From the NCBI RefSeq assembly GCF_051251085.1, contig NZ_JBPCZH010000007.1, forward strand, positions 58,389 through 122,388: a DNA stretch of 64,000 nucleotides, read 5' to 3'. Source of the stretch: Cernens ardua. GTDB taxonomy: Bacteria; Pseudomonadota; Gammaproteobacteria; Pseudomonadales; Halomonadaceae. The position numbers and the translations under genes were made by a program. Position 1 is the first letter of the stretch; each line of letters opens with the position of its first letter. Under the pieces are notes generated by a model. It had not been told where the DNA came from, made no database searches, and saw only the letters and a list, made by a program, of their open reading frames with translations. Shown piece by piece: positions 54,748-63,641 of the stretch.

Positions 54748-56241
54748 TTATCGAATGGACGTCATCGATCCTTCCTGTTCAAGCGCTACGTGCCATGAAA
54801 GCGCTTTTTCAAGGCAGTGAGGTGTATGCCCGCCCCGTTTCTCGGCTTCTTCTATATACCGGTTAAGTGCAGGCTGGTAGAGTGGATCGGCACAGTTTTC
54901 GATAATCAGTCGTGAACGCTCTCTGGGCGAGCGACCACGCAAGTCAGCCAGGCCATGCTCTGTAACAATAATATCGACATCGTGCTCACAATGATCCACG
55001 TGGCTGACGAAAGGCACGATACTCGATATATCGCCATGCTTCGCCAGTGATTTCGTAATAAATATCGAAAGATTACCGTTACGCGCAAAGTCACCTGAAC
55101 CACCGATACCGTTCATCATACGGGTGCCGGCAACATGGGTAGAATTTACATTGCCGTAGATGTCGATTTCCAGTGCTGTATTGATAGCGATGATACCCAG
55201 ACGACGAACGATCTCTGGGAGGTTGGATATTTCCTGAGGCCTGAGAATCAACCGGTCTTTATAGGACTCGATATTAGGCCAGACTCGATCACCACATGCT
55301 TTAGTGAGGGTGATGGAACTTGCAGAGGCAAAGCGAAGCGTTCCTTTGTCCAGCAAATCGAAGGCGCTGTCTTGCAGTACCTCGGAATACATTGTCAGCC
55401 CTTTGAAAGAAGAATCTGCCAGCCCTTCCAACACTGCATTGGCCATGGTACCGATTCCTGCCTGGATCGGAAACAACTCAGGGGGTAAACGATTCTGCCG
55501 TACTTCTTCACTCAGGAAGTTGACCAGATGTGAGGCGATCTGACGGGTTTCATCATCAGCGGGGGTATTGTTCGACGGGGAATCCGGACGACTGGTGCGT
55601 ACAATGGCCACTATTTTTTCAGGGGGCACCTGAATATAGGGCGTACCAATTCGGGTATCAGGGGCGACAACATCTACCGGTGTACGATTCGGGCGCATTT
55701 CAGGCAAATAGATATCATGGAGTCCCTCAAGGGCTGATGGCCAGCTTTCATTCAGCTCCACAATCACTTTGTCAGCCAGTTGTGCAAAGGTGGCTGAATT
55801 GCCTACAGAAGCAGAGGGTACAATACCTCCTTCTTCAGTGATGGCGACGGCTTCAATGATGGCGATGTCTACAGCAGGAAGTTGCCGGTTACGTAATTGT
55901 TCTACAACCTCTGATAAATGAATATCAGTGAAAAGGACCCGGCCTTCATTGATTGCCTTTCTCATTACCCTGTCTACCTGAAAGGGGAGGCGCCGAGATA
56001 CAGCATTGGATTCAACCAGATTGGCATCAATATCATTCCCTAATGAAGCACCTGTCATCAGGGTTATTTGCAAGGGTTCCGTCCGGGTACGTCTGGCCAA
56101 TGCGAGGGGGACTTCCTTGGCCTCTCCCGCGCGGGTGAAACCGCTTGTTCCGACAACCATGCCATCCTGGATTAATGAGGCAGCCTGCTCAGCTGTCATC
56201 TCCCTGGACTCCCAATCGGGCAGTCGGCAGCGAGTGTTCAT
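54748..56241 (-). CDS. Acetyl-CoA hydrolase/transferase-family CoA-transferase (succinate CoA-transferase type)
   Basis: The 497-residue protein matches class I CoA-transferases of the ScpC/AarC/Cat1 type: VVGTSGFTRAGEAKEVPLAL, IIEAVAITEEGGIVPSASVGNS, FPIQAGIGTMANAVLEGL, and TMYSEVLQDSAFDLLDKG, which carries the candidate catalytic Glu. IVTEHGLADLRGRSPRER is near the end. Such enzymes move CoA between acetate, succinate or propionate. The substrate pair is not fixed by sequence; acetyl-CoA:succinate transfer is the closest guess. The start at 56241 is chosen because AAGGAG lies 9 bases upstream; an earlier Met would place this site inside the gene. Confidence 0.85.
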   Translation of the reverse strand: MNTRCRLPDWESREMTAEQAASLIQDGMVVGTSGFTRAGEAKEVPLALARRTRTEPLQITLMTGASLGNDIDANLVESNAVSRRLPFQVDRVMRKAINEGRVLFTDIHLSEVVEQLRNRQLPAVDIAIIEAVAITEEGGIVPSASVGNSATFAQLADKVIVELNESWPSALEGLHDIYLPEMRPNRTPVDVVAPDTRIGTPYIQVPPEKIVAIVRTSRPDSPSNNTPADDETRQIASHLVNFLSEEVRQNRLPPELFPIQAGIGTMANAVLEGLADSSFKGLTMYSEVLQDSAFDLLDKGTLRFASASSITLTKACGDRVWPNIESYKDRLILRPQEISNLPEIVRRLGIIAINTALEIDIYGNVNSTHVAGTRMMNGIGGSGDFARNGNLSIFITKSLAKHGDISSIVPFVSHVDHCEHDVDIIVTEHGLADLRGRSPRERSRLIIENCADPLYQPALNRYIEEAEKRGGHTPHCLEKALSWHVALEQEGSMTSIR

Positions 56242-56433
56242 TTCTACTTTCTCCTTCAACTACGCTAGTCATATATAGCGTGTTTTCCTGAAAGCATATT
56301 CCGGGCTTGTGGCGCCTGATGCCTTCAGGAGAGCACATCCATTCAGGGTAAGAATATACCTTTTGAGCGGGAACTTGCATTGGGCATTGTGATTATATCG
56401 GCATTGCCAAATCCAACGCGATATTCCATGTAA

Positions 56434-56898
56434 TCAACGTGTTTTGGAACTATTGATTTCACCTATCAGGTTCAGCAGTGCAATAACACGCTCATCCCCG
56501 GTTCGTTTGTCGAGGACGGCGAGATACTCTTTTTTATCCGTCGGGCTCACACTTTTCAACGAGGGTTTGAGCCGGATGTAATGATTGACGGGGTCTGCCT
56601 CTGTCTGAAAAGCAAACTCCTTCAACGTGACGATAAAGTCATCGGGAACAGGTGTGGGCTGTGGTCCAAAACGCACGACCTTAAGAACGCCACGGGTAGA
56701 ACGGATAGGACGCCAGTTGCTATCGATCAGATTCAGTCGAATAAATAGATAATAGGGGAATAGTGGAGTGTGGCGGCCCTCTGTATTGGCTACGAGGGGA
56801 TGAAAGATTTCATACCCCTGCCGATGCAGGTTTTCGGCCGCTCGTACAGACTCCCGCCCCTTGCATTGGATGGTATACCATCGGTAATTTTCAGACAT
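56434..56898 (-). CDS. rfaH: NusG-family transcription antiterminator RfaH
   Basis: The 154-residue protein has an NGN domain like RfaH: RWYTIQCKGRESVRAAENLHRQGYEIFHPLV, PLFPYYLFIRL and TRGVLKVVRFGPQPTPVP. The C-terminal domain is short (about residues 110-150) with LLNLIGEINSS, as in RfaH. RfaH is recruited to ops elements and raises expression of long envelope operons such as LPS and capsule clusters. No ops element was identified in this window. It is 46 bp downstream of the YoaE-type gene on the same strand and may be co-transcribed. Confidence 0.85.
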   Translation of the reverse strand: MSENYRWYTIQCKGRESVRAAENLHRQGYEIFHPLVANTEGRHTPLFPYYLFIRLNLIDSNWRPIRSTRGVLKVVRFGPQPTPVPDDFIVTLKEFAFQTEADPVNHYIRLKPSLKSVSPTDKKEYLAVLDKRTGDERVIALLNLIGEINSSKTR

Positions 56899-56944
56899 AC
56901 AATCCTTCCTGACGTGCTAGCGCTGATTAAACGCCAGCAAAGCC

Positions 56945-58528
56945 CTATTCTCCATGATGTTCTTCACGTGTCATACGTACACGCTTAATGCGGTGGCGCT
57001 CGATTTCGGACACCTCCAGCTTCCAACCCTCGACTTCCAGTGATACGCCTACATAGGGAAGTGATTCCAATCGATCCAACACCAGTCCGGCCAATGTTGT
57101 GTAATCCTTGCTGTTGGGCAGAGGGTAAGGTAATTGGTTATTCAAGTCATGGACATCCTCACTGGCATCAACATCATAACCATGTGCTGAAACCTGAGTG
57201 ACTACCGGGACTTCGGTTTCACCCGGATCAGGCAGTTTGCCTGCAATCTCTTCAAGGATGTCGGTTGTCGTGGCAATACCGTTCAATGTGCCAAATTCAT
57301 CAACAACAAAGGCCAGGTTCTTGCCTGAATTACGGAAGTGTTCGACAGCATTGACGACGGAGACATTCTCCAGCAATACCAGTGGCTGTTCTATCCACGA
57401 GCGTAGATTGGAAGGGCGTTGTCCCTTCAGTAATGGATCGAGCAAGCGCTTCTTGTTGATAACGCCAAGCGGTTCATCACTGTGACCATCCTCTATGACG
57501 ACCAGCCATGAATGTTGGCTGTTTACTACGGCATCCAGCTGAACTTCAATCGGGTCTGTGACATCAATGGTTTCCAGTTCACGACGTAGGGTAATAATAG
57601 CCTCTATAGGTTTATCGGCCAAAGAGAGCACGCCTTGAACCATTCGACGCTCATTTTCCTGAAATATTTGTTCATCCGAGGGGGAGGAATCACCTGTTCG
57701 GTCTTTCCCTTTATTCTCTTGCCCATCGGGTGACTGGAATTCCAGGGTACCCCCGCCGATCATGCGCATTACCGCAGCGGTAGTACGCGCCCGACGGCTA
57801 CCGTACGCCGATAGGTTTTTTTGACCGCGTCTGCGCAATTCCTGTAGTAACTCGATCAGAATGGAAAAGACGATGGCGCCATAAAGGTAGCCTTTTGGAA
57901 TCTCGAATTTCAAACCTTCACATACCAGACTGAAACCAATCATCAACAGGAAGCCAAGACACAACATTACAATGGTCGGATTTCTATTGATAAACAGCGT
58001 CAGCGGTTTACTGGCGATCAGCATGAGCAGTACGGCAATGATAACTGCAGCCACCATCACACCCATGTGGTTGACCATACCTACTGCGGTAATGACCGAA
58101 TCGATTGAAAAGACGGCATCCAATACAACGATCTGGGTGATGACAACCCAAAGCGCAGAGTGCGAGCTGGCGCTGGTCGAGTTATGACTCGCCGGCGATA
58201 TATGCTCATGAAGCTCACTGGTTGCCTTGTAGATGAGGAAAAATCCACCGGCCAACAGTACGAGATTTCTAATACTGAAACCCATGCTAAATAGGGTGAA
58301 AAGTGGCTGGGATAGCCCCATTAACCAGCTTAGACATCCAAGTAATGCAATGCGCATGACCAGCGCCAGCAGAATACCGATGATGCGGGCACGGTCTCTT
58401 TTTTGCGGTTCGACTTTATCGACCAGGATGGCGACAAACACCAGATTGTCGATACCCAGTACCAGTTCTAGCAGGATGAGCGTTATCAATCCCGCCCATA
58501 GTGTCGGGTCTGTAATCCATTCAAGCAT
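56945..58528 (-). CDS. yoaE: TerC/CBS/CorC_HlyC membrane protein, YoaE type
   Basis: The 527-residue protein has an N-terminal TerC-like domain of about seven membrane helices (MLEWITDPTLWAGLITLILLELVLGIDNLVFVAILV, with acidic intramembrane residues in ELVLGIDN and VLDAVFSIDSV). A CBS pair (about residues 295-425, with IEAIITLRRELETIDVTDP and LAFVVDEFGTLNGIATTTDILEEIAG) and a C-terminal CorC_HlyC domain (LPYPLPNSKDYTTLAGLVLDRL) follow. This is the YoaE/YegH architecture. TerC members are linked to manganese or other metal ion efflux; the transported ion here is unknown. The start at 58528 has GGGAG upstream; the longer frame adds 14 atypical residues. Confidence 0.85.
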   Translation of the reverse strand: MLEWITDPTLWAGLITLILLELVLGIDNLVFVAILVDKVEPQKRDRARIIGILLALVMRIALLGCLSWLMGLSQPLFTLFSMGFSIRNLVLLAGGFFLIYKATSELHEHISPASHNSTSASSHSALWVVITQIVVLDAVFSIDSVITAVGMVNHMGVMVAAVIIAVLLMLIASKPLTLFINRNPTIVMLCLGFLLMIGFSLVCEGLKFEIPKGYLYGAIVFSILIELLQELRRRGQKNLSAYGSRRARTTAAVMRMIGGGTLEFQSPDGQENKGKDRTGDSSPSDEQIFQENERRMVQGVLSLADKPIEAIITLRRELETIDVTDPIEVQLDAVVNSQHSWLVVIEDGHSDEPLGVINKKRLLDPLLKGQRPSNLRSWIEQPLVLLENVSVVNAVEHFRNSGKNLAFVVDEFGTLNGIATTTDILEEIAGKLPDPGETEVPVVTQVSAHGYDVDASEDVHDLNNQLPYPLPNSKDYTTLAGLVLDRLESLPYVGVSLEVEGWKLEVSEIERHRIKRVRMTREEHHGE

Positions 58529-58882
58529 GGTGATGATCTCCCGGGAAACGGGCATGAGAGGGAGCCACAAGGAGGCTGATAGCCACTTTATGCGAGTGCC
58601 ACAAATGCTGTTTTACAGGAAAGAAACAAGTGGAAGATTGGGCTAAAGGTCGACAGGGACCATCATCAGAGGAGGTGTTCAAGAGGGTGTCCATATTGAT
58701 AGAGAACGTTAATTTTAAAAGGTAGAAGCCGTCTTGACTAGGTGCTGCCTACAAACTTTTGCGTAATTACAAAAGTAAACGATAATAGCCAGGTGAAATT
58801 GCAGTTTTTGAGTGTCAGTGCGTTGTAATGAGTGCGTCTGCCAGGCTGCTTAATTAATTGTTGGAACGAAGAGGCAACCAGC
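58529..58882. other. Divergent region between YoaE gene and adenine deaminase
   Basis: About 354 bp with no gene. Promoters for both genes are expected; GCGTAATTACAAAAGTAAACGATAATAGCC near 58760-58790 is the most AT-rich part before the deaminase gene. No operator was recognised. Confidence 0.4.
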
Positions 58883-59890
58883 ATGGAAGAGTTTATTAAA
58901 GGGCTACCGAAAGTAGAGCTTCATCTGCATATTGAAGGTTCAATGGAGCCCGAAATGATCTTCAGGCTCGCACAGCGTAATGGAATAGCACTAGCGCATG
59001 ACAGTATCGAGTCCCTGAAGAAAGCATACGCTTTTCGTGATTTGCAGTCGTTTTTGAACCTTTATTACGACAATATGCAGGTACTGGTGAATGAAGAAGA
59101 TTTCCTGGATGTCACTTATGCTTATTTTGAGCGTATTGCGGCGGACAATGTTATACATACAGAGATTTTCTTCGATCCACAGGCCCATTTGGCACGGGGT
59201 GTTGCCATTGAAACACAATTGGCCGGTATTGCGCAGGGTTGCCAAAAAGCGCGTGAAACATTGGGCATCAGCAGTGAAATCATCCTGAGCTTTTTGCGTG
59301 ATATGAGCGAAGAGTCTGCGTTGGCTACCCTGGAGGCTGCCTTGCCTTACCGTGACCATTTCATCGGCGTGGGGCTTGATTCGGCAGAAGTGGGGAATCC
59401 TCCCGAAAAGTTCGAAAGGGTATTTGCCAAAGCTGCGGAATTGGGACTTTATCGCGTTGCTCATGCGGGGGAAGAGGGTTCTCATGAGTATATCACTGGT
59501 GCGCTGGATAGTTTGCACGTTCAGCGTATTGACCATGGTGTACGTAGTTTGGAGTCAGATGCGTTGGTTGATCGGTTGGTTGAATTGAATATGCCGCTAA
59601 CGGTGTGCCCACTTTCGAATATCTACTTGAAGGTGTTTGATGATATGGCACAACATACGTTGCGTAAGATGTTCGACAAGGGCCTCAATGTTACTTTGAA
59701 TTCCGATGATCCCGCCTATTTTGGTGGATACATGAATGACAACTTCCTGGCTGTTCAACAAGCGTTCGATTTTGACAGGGAAACGTGGGCGCGACTGACT
59801 CGCAATGCCATTGATGCCAGTTTTGCCTCAAACGAGCGCAAGGCCCAGATGCATGATGCCCTGGCCAGGTATCTCACTTACAACAAATAG
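58883..59890 (+). CDS. Adenine deaminase (adenosine-deaminase superfamily)
   Basis: The 335-residue protein has the metal-binding HLHIEGSMEP motif, GLDSAEVGNPPEKF, the catalytic VAHAGEEG, IDHGVRS, the CPLSNIYLKVF block and LNSDDPAYFGGYMNDNF. These blocks, including EIFFDPQAHLARG and SDDPAYFGGY, match the adenine aminohydrolase branch (such as Pseudomonas PA0148) better than true adenosine deaminase, so deamination of adenine to hypoxanthine is the likely reaction in purine salvage. The ATG at 58883 follows AGAGG at normal spacing; a longer frame beginning at 58832 adds 17 atypical residues. Confidence 0.88.
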   Translation: MEEFIKGLPKVELHLHIEGSMEPEMIFRLAQRNGIALAHDSIESLKKAYAFRDLQSFLNLYYDNMQVLVNEEDFLDVTYAYFERIAADNVIHTEIFFDPQAHLARGVAIETQLAGIAQGCQKARETLGISSEIILSFLRDMSEESALATLEAALPYRDHFIGVGLDSAEVGNPPEKFERVFAKAAELGLYRVAHAGEEGSHEYITGALDSLHVQRIDHGVRSLESDALVDRLVELNMPLTVCPLSNIYLKVFDDMAQHTLRKMFDKGLNVTLNSDDPAYFGGYMNDNFLAVQQAFDFDRETWARLTRNAIDASFASNERKAQMHDALARYLTYNK

Positions 59891-59935
59891 CCTCTCTTTC
59901 AATGAGAGGTCAGGCTGAGGGGGCACTGGCCCCCT
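59891..59935 (+). terminator. Two adjacent hairpins after adenine deaminase gene
   Basis: CCTCTC/GAGAGG (59891-59909) and AGGGGGC/GCCCCCT (59918-59935) form two perfect short stems directly after the stop codon. No T-run follows, so they may protect the 3' end rather than terminate by themselves. Confidence 0.5.
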
Positions 59936-60058
59936 GAGTGCCACCTGGTAGAGCTGTTATCCAGCAACGCTCTATTCCCTGACTACCATTCTCTATTCTA
60001 CTCATCTTCGCCATTTTATCCGGCGCTCGTGTCAAACTCTCCAGCATTACTCACTGGG

Positions 60059-61498
60059 TTACTTACCTACCTCAAGTTTGAACTGACGTTCGAATTCTTC
60101 CAAAGAAATTCCTCGCGTTTCAGGAATAAGATAGGCCGAAAACAGAATAGCGATAACGGCAAAGCCCGCAAAGATAAAAAAGGTTAATGCAATCCCGATA
60201 CTGGCTACGAGCGGGGGGAAAAGAAATGCCACTAATGCATTGCTGATCCAAAGCGTAAATACACTGATCCCCATGCCCAGGCTGCGTATACGCAAGGGGA
60301 ATATTTCCGATAACAGTAGCCAGGCCAGTGGCGAAACCGTGCCTTGTACCGTAAATACAAAACAGGCGACCAGGCCCAGTATCAACCATGCCTTGAGCGG
60401 ATCACTGTCAGGCACCATCAATGCGCAGGAACCTATCATTAAATGTATAAAGGCAATGATCACAAACCCAACAATCTGAATCATCCTTCGATCCACCCTG
60501 TTGATGATCAGTATCCCCATGGTGATACCACTGATACCTGCGACACCGTTGAGTATATTGGCGATAACCGCTGACGTGCTACTGAAGCCGGCACCTTGCA
60601 AGAGTTGCGTTCCGTAATACATCACGGCATTGACACCGCTTAGCTGACAGAAAATACCAATACCGATTCCGATAATGACAAGACGCCGGACCCATTTCAG
60701 GCTGAAGTCAGAAAAGAAGCCATCCTCCTGTTCCAATTGGCGTTTTTTCGCTTCACTAATGGCTTTGTCTACTTCACGCATTTCTTTCCGCGCATGTCTT
60801 ACCGACCGTATCTCACGTAGTACCTCGAATGCCTCTTTCTTCTGCCCTTGCATAGAGAGCCAACGAGGACTTTCGGGGAGCTTTAGCATGCCGAAGAAAA
60901 GTGCGATAGCAGGTGCAAGAGCCACCAGTAGCATGAAACGCCAGATATGTTCGTTGTGCCCAAAAAAGTAAAAGATCAATGCGTTAATGACGAAAGCGGA
61001 AAACTGACCGAATACGATCATGTATTCGTTTTTGGTGACCATGCTGCCACGTTTTTCGGCAGGCGATAACTCTGCCAGATAAATGGGCACAGTGGCTGAG
61101 GCGCCTCCAACCGCAAGTCCCAAAACAAAACGAAAGATCACCAGCACTTGCCAATTGGGCGAGAGTACACATCCCAGCGTTCCAATCGCAAAAACGATGG
61201 AGAGAAGAAGAATGTTGGTACGACGGCCGAGGCGGTCTGAGAGAAAACCGCCTGTCATCCCCCCAATGGATGCACCGAAAATCAGGATACTGACCACCAA
61301 CCCTTCGATAAAGGAAGTCATGTGAAGGCTGTGTTTCATGGGCTCAAGCGCGCCATTGATGACACCGGTATCGTATCCGAAGAGTAGTCCACCCAGACAC
61401 GCGACCAAAGTAATGATCGAAAGCCTTCGTTTTATCTGTTCATCTGTCCGATGGGGTGAAGAAGAGTGTTGTGGTGCGGGATTGGCCGGCGTGGTCAT
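60059..61498 (-). CDS. Sugar porter family MFS transporter
   Basis: The 479-residue, 12-helix transporter has the sugar porter signatures GGLLFGYDTGVINGAL (helix 1), GGFLSDRLGRRTNIL (loop 2-3), PESPRWLSMQG (after helix 6), QLSGVNAVMYYG (helix 7) and PETRGISLEEFE (C terminus). Members are proton-sugar or proton-inositol symporters such as XylE, GalP and IolT; the substrate cannot be assigned. The start at 61498 (MTTPANPAPQHSS) has AGG upstream; an additional 15 N-terminal residues in a longer frame look non-coding. No metabolic operon is adjacent. Confidence 0.88.
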   Translation of the reverse strand: MTTPANPAPQHSSSPHRTDEQIKRRLSIITLVACLGGLLFGYDTGVINGALEPMKHSLHMTSFIEGLVVSILIFGASIGGMTGGFLSDRLGRRTNILLLSIVFAIGTLGCVLSPNWQVLVIFRFVLGLAVGGASATVPIYLAELSPAEKRGSMVTKNEYMIVFGQFSAFVINALIFYFFGHNEHIWRFMLLVALAPAIALFFGMLKLPESPRWLSMQGQKKEAFEVLREIRSVRHARKEMREVDKAISEAKKRQLEQEDGFFSDFSLKWVRRLVIIGIGIGIFCQLSGVNAVMYYGTQLLQGAGFSSTSAVIANILNGVAGISGITMGILIINRVDRRMIQIVGFVIIAFIHLMIGSCALMVPDSDPLKAWLILGLVACFVFTVQGTVSPLAWLLLSEIFPLRIRSLGMGISVFTLWISNALVAFLFPPLVASIGIALTFFIFAGFAVIAILFSAYLIPETRGISLEEFERQFKLEVGK

Positions 61499-62083
61499 GC
61501 TATTACCTATGTTTTTATAGTCATTTTTATAAACGTAAAGCAACGTGGATATATAACGATTTATTTAATTTATTACTCGAATTGCAAATTTTTTACAATT
61601 TTTATCGAAGAAAAGAGACTAAAGGATAAGCGCCAGGAATGAGGAAGGATAAAATCGAATTAGAAAACAACAGAGAGCTACTGTGTTGGTATGGAGCAAA
61701 CGGTTGATGACGAATGAGCAGCTGTCACACTCATCATGAATAACTTGATCAGGGAGAATAAGGTGCCCGTGTGACCGGGCATCTGGATTATGCTCTGTTT
61801 ACGCCATGTACCTTGAATTCCAGTATGGCCGTCAAGAGGATATAGAAATACACCTGATACGAAGCGCTGTCGATTGTTATATGAATGGTTGCATGAACGT
61901 GTCCAATGTTCATGATAGGCAGAGCTTGGCCAGGAATGCATCCCAATGGTGGAAATATTGGAGCAATAAAAAAGAAGTGGAGCGGACAAAGGGGATTAAA
62001 CCTTTCTTATAAAACAGTATGTTATCAATAAATTTAACGACTGGCATACATCCTGGCATACAAGGAGATTGCTGGTAGGCTTA
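61499..62083. other. Junction region between chromosome core and phage-like genes
   Basis: A 585-bp region with no supported gene. It is very AT-rich near 61540-61610. At 62042-62062 it has a 13-bp-spaced direct repeat CTGGCATAC. An attachment site could lie here, but no tRNA or integrase is present and no matching second copy is seen within the window. Confidence 0.4.
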
Positions 62084-62311
62084 TTATCCAGCCGCTTTAG
62101 CGCGCTTAATTAGCACGTCGACATAATCAAATATATCCTGTTGACGAAATTTAACAAGTGATTGCTGACTCTTACCTTCTTTGAAGCCCTTTGGGCATTC
62201 TGGATCATTCTTCCTTCTTCTATCCAGTTCTCGTGTACTGATACCACAAATTCTGGCTGCTTCAGTCTTGCTGATGATAGTGAAACGTGGATCGGGTGTT
62301 ATGTATTCCAT
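62084..62311 (-). CDS. AlpA/excisionase-type helix-turn-helix protein
   Basis: The 75-residue protein contains IISKTEAARICGISTRELDRRRK, a MerR-like helix-turn-helix of the AlpA/excisionase type, then PECPKGFKEG, resembling the wing with conserved Pro and Phe, and a closing helix. Such proteins regulate prophage excision or early transcription. The ATG at 62311 has GGAG 9 bases upstream; a longer frame to 62365 overlaps nothing but lacks a site. It is the leftmost gene of the phage-like block; the integrase usually found next to such a gene is missing. Confidence 0.7.
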   Translation of the reverse strand: MEYITPDPRFTIISKTEAARICGISTRELDRRRKNDPECPKGFKEGKSQQSLVKFRQQDIFDYVDVLIKRAKAAG

Positions 62312-62342
62312 TCTCTTTCTCCAGTCGTAAAAAAACGCTTCA

Positions 62343-62618
62343 TTAAGCGGCATCAATTCGATCAATTGCTTTACTAATGAATGACTTGGCCTTTTCGAGA
62401 TTTGTCTTTAAATCCTCGCTTGGAGAGAAATCCTCTTTTTCGTAAGGAAAATCACTCGGTACTATCTCTTTAGTGAATTTCCATCCATTTCCCTGCATGT
62501 TGATTTGACAACGTGCATATTCTTGATATGCCTCCGCAGCAAATACATAATCTGCGACATCGGTCATAATGCTAGCTATTTTCTCTTTGTGGGAGGTGCA
62601 ATTATTACTGTTGATCAT
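62343..62618 (-). CDS. Hypothetical phage-like protein
   Basis: The 91-residue, mostly helical and acidic protein has no recognised domain. The ATG at 62618 follows GGGAG by 8 bases. It lies 31 bp upstream of the AlpA-type gene and just after a terminator on the same strand, so the two probably form one unit starting from a promoter near 62640. No function is proposed. Confidence 0.6.
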   Translation of the reverse strand: MINSNNCTSHKEKIASIMTDVADYVFAAEAYQEYARCQINMQGNGWKFTKEIVPSDFPYEKEDFSPSEDLKTNLEKAKSFISKAIDRIDAA

Positions 62619-62634
62619 TGAGGCTTCTCCCAAT

Positions 62635-62655
62635 AAAAAAGACGCTCTAGGCGTC
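62635..62655 (-). terminator. Intrinsic terminator in the phage-like block
   Basis: On the minus strand GACGC and GCGTC form a 5-bp stem with a CTAGA loop, followed by TTTTTT. It would end transcription of the upstream phage-like genes before the 62343-62618 gene. Confidence 0.75.
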
Positions 62656-62711
62656 CTGTAGTTATTACTTATTGGCTTTTACTAATTAAGATTCTAGTTC
62701 GCTAACTTTTA

Positions 62712-62984
62712 TTAACGATGATAGATAAGTTTAAGCTCAAAATCCTTCAGATTCTCGTCTGCTACAAGCGGATACCCAAATAGATATTCTTTAACTGATT
62801 TATCTGTTACTAATGAGTACATATGATTTCTTCTAGCATTCACTCTTACATACATGTACAGCTTCATAGATGCATGTAGCTCTGAAACATCAAAATTTTC
62901 TATTTTAGCATGCATTATTTTTTCTAATATTTCGTTTTGCCAACAACCATGGCAACTGATTTTATATACCGATGACTCTCTCAT
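62712..62984 (-). CDS. Hypothetical phage-like protein
   Basis: The 90-residue protein has an early Cys-x2-Cys pair (ISCHGCWQNE) and no further recognisable motif. Codon use is AT-rich compared with the core genes to the left. It is bounded by a terminator downstream and a possible promoter upstream, so it may be a single-gene unit. No function is proposed. Confidence 0.5.
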   Translation of the reverse strand: MRESSVYKISCHGCWQNEILEKIMHAKIENFDVSELHASMKLYMYVRVNARRNHMYSLVTDKSVKEYLFGYPLVADENLKDFELKLIYHR

Positions 62985-63063
62985 TATTAACCCTTCCGCC
63001 AGTCTTTATGATCATAGGTTCTTTCTCAATCATACAATCTTTTGAGTAAGACAGAAATGAATG

Positions 63064-63093
63064 ATAAGAATTTCCAGAAGGTTCAGCTGTCAA
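63064..63093 (-). promoter_or_regulatory. Candidate phage-type promoter
   Basis: On the minus strand a consensus -35 TTGACA (63093-63088) is followed after 18 bp by TCTTAT (63069-63064). It would drive the 62712-62984 gene. The -10 match is four of six bases. Confidence 0.4.
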
Positions 63094-63108
63094 AGATTAC
63101 TTGATAAT

Positions 63109-63324
63109 TCATTTATCAATCAGTTCAAGATATCTCAGCGTCTCTCTAAGCTCATGCTCGTCATCATCCCTGTCAATTTGCCTAATCTCTTCTTCCATCT
63201 TATTGATGCGATCATGAAACAGATTAAGCAACATACAGCATTCACTTGCGCCCATGATGCGACCGTCTCTGTGCATGATTCTTGTTGAGTGCAGGCCACC
63301 GCTGACTAGAGAGTATTTATCCAT
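63109..63324 (-). CDS. Hypothetical phage-like protein
   Basis: The 71-residue, charged and probably helical protein (MEEEIRQIDRDDDEHELRETLRYL) has no recognised domain. Its start codon overlaps the end of the upstream Cys-rich gene by 8 bp (ATGGATAA), so translation is probably coupled. No function is proposed. Confidence 0.55.
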   Translation of the reverse strand: MDKYSLVSGGLHSTRIMHRDGRIMGASECCMLLNLFHDRINKMEEEIRQIDRDDDEHELRETLRYLELIDK

Positions 63325-63478
63325 TTTCCACCTTATCGAAATCGCTACATCTGACGGCTATCGTCTTATCCGGATAGTGCTTGATTGGCTGCATACTCTC
63401 GAAGCGTAGGTGACTACAATCACGTTTTTGGTGCCGGCAACCCATGCACATGCTGCCTTTGGGCTGATAATGCATCAT
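63317..63478 (-). CDS. Small Cys-rich protein, probable zinc-binding
   Basis: This 53-residue protein has four cysteines, CMGC, DC and CSDF (MCMGCRHQKRDCSHLRF ... VRCSDFDKVENG), spaced as in small zinc-binding phage proteins. The ATG at 63478 has GGAGGG 8 bases upstream, inside the end of the Lar-like gene (4-bp gap). The stop codon overlaps the next gene's start. Position, spacing and ribosome binding site strongly support it although it is very short. Confidence 0.7.
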   Translation of the reverse strand: MMHYQPKGSMCMGCRHQKRDCSHLRFESMQPIKHYPDKTIAVRCSDFDKVENG

Positions 63479-63481
63479 GCA

Positions 63482-63640
63482 TCATACCCTCCGATTCCAC
63501 TTATTCACTGCATCATCAATGCTCACAAATGAGCGCATTTCTGCTCGACAGTCCAGGCAGCGAAGACAGTAGGCAAGAGAGGTTGTGGCATTGGATATGT
63601 CTACGCTTCCGCAATGCGGGCATGGTTTAAGTTCTGTCAT
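63482..63640 (-). CDS. Lar-like zinc-ribbon protein
   Basis: The 52-residue protein begins MTELKPCPHCGSVDI, continues with CLRCLDCRAEM and ends with FVSIDDAVNKWNRRV, the layout of Lar restriction-alleviation family proteins (CPxCG, a second Cys pair, and a final A...WNRR). In phage Rac, Lar reduces host type I restriction; here the relation is by family only. The ATG at 63640 is 1 bp after the previous stop and follows AGAGG, so a longer frame to 63703 is rejected. Confidence 0.75.
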   Translation of the reverse strand: MTELKPCPHCGSVDISNATTSLAYCLRCLDCRAEMRSFVSIDDAVNKWNRRV

Positions 63641-63641
63641 A

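Noticed and set aside
61678..61989. 103-codon minus-strand frame at the phage border, considered as an integrase remnant
   Set aside because: It contains no integrase catalytic residues or recognisable domain and has a non-coding composition.
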